From assembly GCF_003205575.1 (NCBI RefSeq), contig NZ_PYBW01000045.1, positions 24,412 to 88,411 on the forward strand: a DNA stretch of 64,000 nucleotides. The letters run 5' to 3'. Positions 56,567 through 64,000 of this stretch are shown here, one piece after another. This DNA is from Streptomyces tateyamensis (GTDB taxonomy: Bacteria > Actinomycetota > Actinomycetes > Streptomycetales > Streptomycetaceae). The notes below the pieces were generated by a model. It had not been told where the DNA came from and did no database searches. It saw nothing but the letters and a program-made list of their open reading frames with translations. Made by a program: the position numbers and the translations under genes. Within the stretch, counting starts at the first letter, position 1. Every line of letters starts with the position of its first letter.

Positions 56567-57925
56567 ATGAGCATCCCCACTGCCGATCCCGCCGCCGGGC
56601 AGGCCGTCAAGGCCGCCGACCGCGCGCACGTCTTCCACTCGTGGTCCGCCCAGGCCCAGATCGCCCCCCTCGCGGTGGCCGGCGCCGAGGGCTCGTACTT
56701 CTGGGACTACGAGGGGAACCGGTTCCTCGACTTCTCCTCCCAGCTGGTGAACGCCAACATCGGCCACCAGCACCCCAAGGTGGTCGCCGCGATCCAGGAG
56801 CAGGCCGGCAAGCTCTGCACCCTGGCCCCCGGCTTCGCGGTCGAGGCGCGCAGCGAGGCCGCCCGGCTGATCGCCGAGCGCACCCCCGGCGACCTGGACA
56901 AGATCTTCTTCACCAACGGCGGTGCCGAGGCCACCGAGAACGCGATCCGGATGGCCCGGCTGCACACCGGCCGGCAGAAGGTGCTCTCCACCTACCGCTC
57001 GTACCACGGCGCCACCGCCAACGCGATCGCGCTGACCGGCGACCCGCGCCGCTGGCCGAGCGAGACCGGCACCTCCGGCGTGGTCCACTTCTGGGGCCCG
57101 CACACCTACCGCTCCGCCTTCCACGCCGAGAACGAGGCGCAGGAGTGCGAGCGCGCGCTGTCCCACCTGGAGCAGGTGATCGCCTTCGAGGGCCCGCAGA
57201 CGGTGGCCGCGATCATCCTGGAGACCGTGGTCGGCACCGCCGGCATCCTGGTCCCGCCGCCCGGCTACCTGGCCGGGGTGCGGGAGATCTGCGACCGGTA
57301 CGGGATCGTCTTCATCCTCGACGAGGTGATGGCCGGCTTCGGCCGCACCGGCGCCTGGTTCGCCGCCGACCACTGGGGTGTCACCCCCGACCTGCTCACC
57401 TTCGCCAAGGGCGTCAACTCCGGCTACGTGCCGCTGGGCGGCGTGGCGATCAGCGCCGAGATCGCCGCCACCTTCGCCGAGCGCCCGTTCCCCGGCGGCC
57501 TGACCTACTCGGGCCACCCGCTGGCCTGCGCCTCCGCCGTCGCGACCATCAACACGATGGCCGAGGAGGGCATCGTGGAGCACGCCAAGGAGATCGGCGA
57601 GACCGTGCTCGGCCCGGGCCTGCGCGAGCTGGCGGAGCGTCACCCGGTGATCGGCGAGGTCCGCGGGCTCGGCGTGTTCTGGGCGCTGGACCTGGTCCGC
57701 GACCGGGCCACCCGGGAGCCGCTGGTGCCGTACAACGCGAGCGGTGCGGCCAACGCGCCGATGGCCGAGCTGGCGGCGGCCTGCAGGAAGCGCGGGCTGT
57801 GGCCGCTCACCAACATGAACCGGTTCCACGTGGTGCCGCCGTGCACGGTCAGCGCCGAGGAGGCCCGCGAAGGCCTGGCCGCCCTGGACGAGGCGCTCAC
57901 CGTGGTCGACGCCCACGTCGCCTGA
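56567..57925 (+). CDS. gabT: class III aminotransferase, probable GABA or beta-alanine aminotransferase
   Basis: The 452-residue PLP enzyme has ILETVVGTAGILVPPPGY, FILDEVMAGFGRTG and FAKGVNSGYVPLGG, with the PLP Lys281. It belongs to the group annotated as GABA or aspartate-family aminotransferases in Streptomyces. Adjacent semialdehyde dehydrogenases suggest transfer from GABA or beta-alanine. ATG lies seven bases after TACGCT, so possibly leaderless. It is convergent with a PucR gene. The symbol is given by best fit; the substrate is not proven. Confidence 0.8.
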   Translation: MSIPTADPAAGQAVKAADRAHVFHSWSAQAQIAPLAVAGAEGSYFWDYEGNRFLDFSSQLVNANIGHQHPKVVAAIQEQAGKLCTLAPGFAVEARSEAARLIAERTPGDLDKIFFTNGGAEATENAIRMARLHTGRQKVLSTYRSYHGATANAIALTGDPRRWPSETGTSGVVHFWGPHTYRSAFHAENEAQECERALSHLEQVIAFEGPQTVAAIILETVVGTAGILVPPPGYLAGVREICDRYGIVFILDEVMAGFGRTGAWFAADHWGVTPDLLTFAKGVNSGYVPLGGVAISAEIAATFAERPFPGGLTYSGHPLACASAVATINTMAEEGIVEHAKEIGETVLGPGLRELAERHPVIGEVRGLGVFWALDLVRDRATREPLVPYNASGAANAPMAELAAACRKRGLWPLTNMNRFHVVPPCTVSAEEAREGLAALDEALTVVDAHVA

Positions 57926-57947
57926 CGGGGCGTCGGCCGACCCTGCC

Positions 57948-59597
57948 TCAGCGGCGCACCGCGTCCAGCGCGAGCAGCGCCACGTGCAGCGACAGGCAGG
58001 ACTCCACCTGGTCCAGGTCCACCGCCAGGATCCGCTCCACCTTGTGCAACCGGTCGTAGAAGCTCGGCCGCGACAGATGCGCCGCATCTGCCGCGGCCGA
58101 CTTGTTCCGTCCCTGCTCCAGGTAGACCCGCAGCAGTTGGACCAGCTGCGACCCGTGCTCCGCGTCGTAGGCCAGCAGCGGGCCCAGCTCGCGCTCCACG
58201 TAGGTCTGCAGCCGGGCGTCGTCGCGCAGCAGGTGGAGCAGACCGCGCAGCCGCACGTCGGGCAGCCGGTAGTAGGAGGCGGCCCTGGCCCCCGGCGCGT
58301 CGTGCAGGGCCGCGTCGGCGACCTGGGTCGCCTCCAGCAGGGTGCGCCGGGCGTCGCGCACCGAGCCGACCGAGGAGCCCACCGCCACCACCGGCGGCGC
58401 GCCGTCCCGCTCCTTGCCGCTGTCCGCGATCAGCCGGCGCAGCGTCGCGGCGAACGCCTCCAGTGCGGCGTGCTCCTCCTGCTGCGAGCCCAGCGCGATC
58501 AGCAGGCCGACCCCCTCGTCGTCCAGTGCGCCCACCAGGGCGGCCAGCCGGCAGGACCGGGCGGCGCCCGCAGCCAGCTCGGTGAAGTCGCGCAGCCGGG
58601 CCTGCGCCTCCAGCGCGGCGGGCAGCGCACCGCTGCGCCGGCGCAGCACCACGCCCACCAGCCGCCGCCCGTCCAGCGGCACCCCCAGCGCCTGGGCCCG
58701 CAGCGCGACCTCGGAGACGGTCAGCGCGTGGGTCATGATCCCGGACAGCAGGGTGCGGTGGGTCTGCCGCTCCAGGCTCTCCCGGTCGCGCACCAGCAGC
58801 CGGTTCAGTGCCAGCGTGGCCGCCCCGCGTTCCAGCAGCATCGCCCGCGGGTGCGCCTCGTGCTCCGGCAGCGGCGTCGGATCGTCCACCAGGACCAGCC
58901 GGCCCCAGTCCTCGCCGCGCGCACCGACCGCCGTCACCAGCCAGCCGCTGCGCGGGTCGAACCCGGTGCGCCCGGTCGGGCGCACCGCACGTGAACGGCG
59001 CTCCCAGTGCTCCAGCAGCTCGTCCTCGGTCTGCCCGGCCGGATCGTGCGCCAGCACCTGGTGGCTGAGGTTCTCCAGCACCACCGGCCGCCCCGCCATC
59101 CGGGCGATCTGGCGCAGCACCTCGGAGGGTTCGGCGCCCTCCACCGCCAGCTCGTTGAAGACCTGGTGCACCGCCTCGGAGGCCCGCAGCTGCTCCAGCT
59201 GCGCGTTCACCACCAGCGCGTGCACCGCCTCGGTCACGGCGACGAAGCGGATCTCCCGGCGCAGCACCACCAGCGGCAGCCCGCGCTGCTCGGCCGCGTG
59301 CACCAGGGCCTTGGGCAGGGAGTCGAAGTAGCGCCGGCCGAACTCCACCACCAGGCCCGCCGCGCCCACCTCGACCAGCTCCCGGATGTACCGGGCCAGC
59401 CCCTCGCGGTCCTCCGGCAGCGCGATCCCGGTGCTCAGCACGAGTTCGCCGCCCTGCAGCATCCCGGCCACGTCCGGCAGCTCGCTGACGTGCACCCAGC
59501 GCACCGGGCGGTGCAGCCGGTCCGCCCCGGCCACCACCTGCGGCAGGCCGCGGCGCAGCACGTCGAGTTCCAGGACCTGGGAGACAGTGGGCAGCAC
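57948..59597 (-). CDS. PucR-family transcriptional regulator
   Basis: The 549-residue protein has an N-terminal PucR domain (DRLHRPVRWVHVSELPDV and GELVLSTGIAL), a central sensor-like region, and a C-terminal CdaR/PucR helix-turn-helix (NKSAAADAAHLSRPSFYDRLHKVE). It likely senses a purine, amine or GABA-type signal. GTG at 59597 follows GGAGG on the reverse strand. It sits between the aminotransferase and an aldehyde dehydrogenase that it may regulate divergently. Confidence 0.87.
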   Translation of the reverse strand: MLPTVSQVLELDVLRRGLPQVVAGADRLHRPVRWVHVSELPDVAGMLQGGELVLSTGIALPEDREGLARYIRELVEVGAAGLVVEFGRRYFDSLPKALVHAAEQRGLPLVVLRREIRFVAVTEAVHALVVNAQLEQLRASEAVHQVFNELAVEGAEPSEVLRQIARMAGRPVVLENLSHQVLAHDPAGQTEDELLEHWERRSRAVRPTGRTGFDPRSGWLVTAVGARGEDWGRLVLVDDPTPLPEHEAHPRAMLLERGAATLALNRLLVRDRESLERQTHRTLLSGIMTHALTVSEVALRAQALGVPLDGRRLVGVVLRRRSGALPAALEAQARLRDFTELAAGAARSCRLAALVGALDDEGVGLLIALGSQQEEHAALEAFAATLRRLIADSGKERDGAPPVVAVGSSVGSVRDARRTLLEATQVADAALHDAPGARAASYYRLPDVRLRGLLHLLRDDARLQTYVERELGPLLAYDAEHGSQLVQLLRVYLEQGRNKSAAADAAHLSRPSFYDRLHKVERILAVDLDQVESCLSLHVALLALDAVRR

Positions 59598-59801
59598 GCA
59601 GGGGCCTCCTGACGGCGGAGCGGGGGTGACAGCAGCATCTTGCCTCCCCACCGGTCCCGGCCGCCTCCGCGTGGGGTTTACATCCTGCTAGGCGCTCGGC
59701 GGCTCGGCTGTCGGAGTGACCCTTGTCCGGCCCCGTGGCGCCCGGCAGGGTCGGCAGGGAGCGAACCGGGTGGAATGGAACGTATGGAGGAGAACCGACC
59801 C

Positions 59802-61328
59802 ATGGAGCTGACCGATTTCGCCGCGGGTGCCCAGTACCTCGGCGGGCGAGCCGTACCCGGCACCGGCGCCGAGCCCTTCGACGTGGTGAACCCGGCCGAC
59901 GGCAGCACCGTCCAACGGGTCCGGTTGGCCGCCAGGGCCGATGTCGACGAGGCCGTCGCGGCGGCCGCCGCCGCACTGCCCGACTGGTCCGCGGCCTCGC
60001 CCGCGAGCCGCTCCGCCGCGCTGCTCAAGCTGAGCGCGGTGCTCAGCGAGCACGCCGCCGAGTTCGCCGCGGTCGAGACCGCGCAGACCGGCAAGCCGAT
60101 CCGGCTGGCCACCGAGTTCGACGTCCCCGGCACCATCGACAACACCGCCTTCTTCGCCGGCGCCGCCCGCCAGCTGGAGGGCAAGGCCGCCGCCGAGTAC
60201 TCCGGTGACCACACCTCCTACGTGCGGCGCGAGGCGATCGGCGTGATCGGCTCGATCGCCCCGTGGAACTACCCGCTGCAGATGGCGGCCTGGAAGGTGC
60301 TGCCGGCCGTCGCGGCGGGCAACACCGTGGTCCTCAAGCCCGCCGAGCTCACCCCGCTCACCTCGCTGATGTTCGCCCGCGCCTGCACCCTGGCGGGCAT
60401 CCCCGACGGCGTGGTCAACGTGGTCACCGGCGCCGGCCGCGAGGCCGGCGAGCACCTGGTCGGGCACCCGGAGGTGGCCATGGTCTCCTTCACCGGCTCG
60501 ACCGCGGTCGGCAAGCGGGTGGCCGAGCTCGCCACCGCCACCGTCAAGCGCACCCACCTGGAGCTCGGCGGCAAGGCGCCCTTCGTGGTCTTCGACGACG
60601 CCGATCTGGAGGCCGCGGTGCACGGTGCGGTGGCCGGCTCGCTGATCAACAGCGGCCAGGACTGCACCGCCGCCACCCGCGCCTACGTCCAGCGCCCGCT
60701 CTACGAGCAGTTCGTCGCGGGCGTCGCCGAGCTGTTCGCCGCGATCCGGGTCGGCGACCCGCGCAACCCGCAGACCGACCTGGGCCCGCTGGTCTCCTTC
60801 ACCCACCGCGACCGGGTGGCCGGCTTCGTGGAGCGGGCCCGCGACTACGCCACCGTGGTCACCGGCGGCTCCCGCGGCAAGCTCGGCCACGACGGCACCG
60901 ACCTGACCCGCGGCGCCTTCTACCTGCCGACCCTGATCACCGGTGCCCCCCAGCACAGCGAGGTGGTGCAGGGCGAGATCTTCGGCCCGGTCCTGGTCGT
61001 GCTGCCCTTCGACAGCGACGACGAAGGCCTGCGGCTGGCCAACGACACCCCGTACGGGCTGGCCGCCTCCGCCTGGACCCGCGACGTGCACCGCTCGCTG
61101 CGCGCCACCCGGGAACTGGCGGCCGGCTGCGTCTGGGTCAACGACCACATCCCGATCGTCAGCGAGATGCCGCACGGCGGGTACCGGGCCTCGGGCTACG
61201 GCAAGGACATGTCGCAGTACTCGCTGGACGAGTACACCCAGGTCAAGCACGTCATGTACGACACCACCGCGGTGGCTCGCAAGGAGTGGCACCGCACGAT
61301 CTTCGGCGACCCGGGCCGACTCGGGTAG
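59802..61328 (+). CDS. aldehyde dehydrogenase, probable succinate-semialdehyde or aminobutyraldehyde dehydrogenase
   Basis: This 508-residue aldehyde dehydrogenase has Glu254 in LELGGKAP and Cys288 in GQDCTAAT, the same catalytic pattern as the other copy. It is divergent from pucR. Roles could be succinate semialdehyde oxidation or a second aminobutyraldehyde enzyme; sequence alone does not separate these. ATG at 59802 follows AGGAGA; ATGs at 59784 and 59775 are alternatives that add 6 or 9 residues. Tail after residue about 490 is longer than usual. Confidence 0.85.
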   Translation: MELTDFAAGAQYLGGRAVPGTGAEPFDVVNPADGSTVQRVRLAARADVDEAVAAAAAALPDWSAASPASRSAALLKLSAVLSEHAAEFAAVETAQTGKPIRLATEFDVPGTIDNTAFFAGAARQLEGKAAAEYSGDHTSYVRREAIGVIGSIAPWNYPLQMAAWKVLPAVAAGNTVVLKPAELTPLTSLMFARACTLAGIPDGVVNVVTGAGREAGEHLVGHPEVAMVSFTGSTAVGKRVAELATATVKRTHLELGGKAPFVVFDDADLEAAVHGAVAGSLINSGQDCTAATRAYVQRPLYEQFVAGVAELFAAIRVGDPRNPQTDLGPLVSFTHRDRVAGFVERARDYATVVTGGSRGKLGHDGTDLTRGAFYLPTLITGAPQHSEVVQGEIFGPVLVVLPFDSDDEGLRLANDTPYGLAASAWTRDVHRSLRATRELAAGCVWVNDHIPIVSEMPHGGYRASGYGKDMSQYSLDEYTQVKHVMYDTTAVARKEWHRTIFGDPGRLG

Positions 61329-61434
61329 CCGACCGCCGCGGGAACCGGCAAGAACCGGTGCAGGAAGCGGTGTAAGAGCTGCCGCCCGGACCGCTCTCCC
61401 CTGATGACGGGTCAGCGGATCGGGAGGACGGGTC

Positions 61435-61914
61435 ATGGACAGCAGCCGAGGGAACGACGCGGTGGCCTGGTTGGCGGCCGCCGCACCGGACCCGGCCGCC
61501 TGCCGGCGGGAGTGGGAGCGCAGCGCGGGCGGCGTGGTGCTGCTGCCCGCCGGGCGGCGCTGGGACCTGCTGCGGGTGCCGGCCCGGCTCGGGCTACCCG
61601 CGCTGCGGGTGCTGACGGACGCGCCCGTGGCCCGCGGCAGCGGCCGGCTGCCCGGCCCCGTGCTGACCGACCCGGGGGACGACACCGTCGGCTACCTGGT
61701 GCCGGTCGGCACGGCAGCGCGCTGGGTCGGCACGGGGGTGCACGGCGCCGGCGCGGGCGCCTGGGTGGCGATTCCGCACCCCGCTCGGCGCAGCCGGGGC
61801 CTGCGCTGGCTGCTGGCCCCGGACGGCTCCGGGCGCCTGACCGACCCGGCCGCCCTGGAACTCGCGTTGCACGAGGCGGCTGCCGGTTCGGGCGGGCCTT
61901 GGGGACCCCGGTGA
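61435..61914 (+). CDS. primase/polymerase-like short protein
   Basis: This 159-residue protein resembles the middle of the Prim-Pol-like protein near ftsY: both have a VLLPAGR block followed by D-L/V-L-x-V-P, and then a GPVL...V..GTA segment. It lacks the N-terminal Cys motif. It could be a fragment or a distinct small paralogue. ATG at 61435. Position between two aldehyde dehydrogenase genes gives no clue. Function unknown. Confidence 0.7.
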   Translation: MDSSRGNDAVAWLAAAAPDPAACRREWERSAGGVVLLPAGRRWDLLRVPARLGLPALRVLTDAPVARGSGRLPGPVLTDPGDDTVGYLVPVGTAARWVGTGVHGAGAGAWVAIPHPARRSRGLRWLLAPDGSGRLTDPAALELALHEAAAGSGGPWGPR

Positions 61915-62055
61915 GGCCCCGTTGGCGGGCCGTAGCACACCATGCCGACGAGGTGTAAGGCCAAACGGGCTATCTCCGTCAGTGTGCTCGTTGAGCAGGT
62001 CGGACAGGGCGACCAGACTGGGGGAGGAGCCAGTGATATTGGGAGGCAGACCACC

Positions 62056-63609
<1,554 letters not shown>

Positions 63610-63621
63610 CAGCGAGTCGAC

Positions 63622-63657
63622 CGGGCCGGTCCACCCCTCGCGGGGCGGGCCGGCCCG
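63622..63657 (+). terminator. terminator after mmsA
   Basis: Arms 63622-63629 and 63650-63657 (8 bp) and an inner 4-bp GC stem (63634-63637 with 63642-63645) form a hairpin just after the mmsA stop. Confidence 0.7.
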
Positions 63658-64000
63658 TGGCATGTCCGGGCGAAGGTTTGCACCCGAGCCAGGAAAGGCG
63701 TAGCGTGTCCTAGTCGCTCGGCAGGGAGCACCGGACACGCGTCTGCGCGGACGGTCCCGGGGCGGCCACTCTCCCGAAACACCATTCCCAGTACGACAAC
63801 CTTCTTTTGCGCGCCGCCGCAGGGGGCTCTGTTCTGCTGTGTCTGCATTTCGGCGGGTGGGTCTGGATTCGCTTTCCGGAGCGGAGTTGGGCTAAAGTTC
63901 AACACGTCGGACGGGCCGTCAGGTCGCGGAAGACGAAAGCGAGTCGGGAAAGAGCACGAGCTCGGATCTGATAAGCTTGAAACACGAAAGAACGAAGCCC
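63658..64000 (+). other. probable leader of a ribosomal RNA operon, truncated
   Basis: No gene is seen after mmsA. From about 63890 the sequence (TAAAGT at 63893-63898, then a purine-rich GATCTGATAAGCTTG...ACACGAAAG run to the edge) reads like the leader before a Streptomyces 16S rRNA gene. S. coelicolor has an rRNA operon near this position. The 16S gene itself would lie past the window. This is inference by resemblance. Confidence 0.5.

Noticed and set aside
54764..58087. 1107-codon reverse frame
   Set aside because: Antisense to aldehyde dehydrogenase and aminotransferase genes that have clear catalytic motifs.

Overview
The window is high-GC actinobacterial core chromosome. Codon third positions are almost all G or C, GTG starts are common, and there is a whiG sporulation sigma factor, an nsdA-type developmental regulator, four tandem signal peptidases and a GlnR-type operator at amtB. 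Together these point to Streptomycetaceae (Streptomyces or Kitasatospora). From memory, the gene order follows the S. coelicolor SCO5567 to SCO5680 segment, with local differences. No database search was possible. I saw no prophage, intact insertion sequence, CRISPR array or tRNA gene.

Region 1 (1-10.7 kb): rsmD, coaD, a coiled-coil DivIVA-like protein with a Gln/Tyr-rich tail, then a YceD-rpmF-rnc-mutM run. Next come a reverse-strand membrane transporter, a LytR-CpsA-Psr wall enzyme with a small membrane protein, and a TPM-domain surface protein. Region 2 (10.7-26 kb): acyP, a small coiled-coil protein, smc, ftsY, a primase/polymerase-like gene opposite nsdA, then the nitrogen cluster amtB-glnB-glnD behind a GlnR box, ffh, and an acetyltransferase. 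Region 3 (26-40.9 kb): a methyltransferase, an archaeal/eukaryal-type prolyl-tRNA synthetase, an HExxH protein, rpsP-khpA-rimM-trmD-rplS, four signal peptidases, a Nudix hydrolase, a DUF2469 gene, yraN, comM and dprA. Region 4 (41-50.7 kb): whiG with a very long low-complexity N-terminal extension, a TetR regulator convergent with and overlapped by an M23 peptidase frame, then rpsB-tsf-pyrH-frr-cdsA-rlmN. Region 5 (50.7-63.6 kb): a degenerate ABC pair, then amine catabolism genes: two class III aminotransferases, an AsnC regulator, two aldehyde dehydrogenases, a PucR regulator, a second primase-like fragment and mmsA. The last 400 bases look like the leader of a ribosomal RNA operon cut off by the window edge.

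The genes serve translation and ribosome maturation, protein export (SRP, FtsY, signal peptidases), chromosome handling (Smc, DprA, ComM), nitrogen sensing and differentiation. The amine genes form a plausible route putrescine to 4-aminobutyraldehyde to GABA to succinate semialdehyde to succinate, with MmsA able to take malonate or methylmalonate semialdehyde.

The most unusual signals are the WhiG extension with a G-run array upstream of it, an upstream ORF buried in a hairpin before pyrH, a 15-nt minisatellite beside paired DnaA boxes, and a 64-nt identical tract shared by two signal peptidase genes. An M23 frame running antisense through tetR and a recurring set of apparently leaderless genes also stand out.
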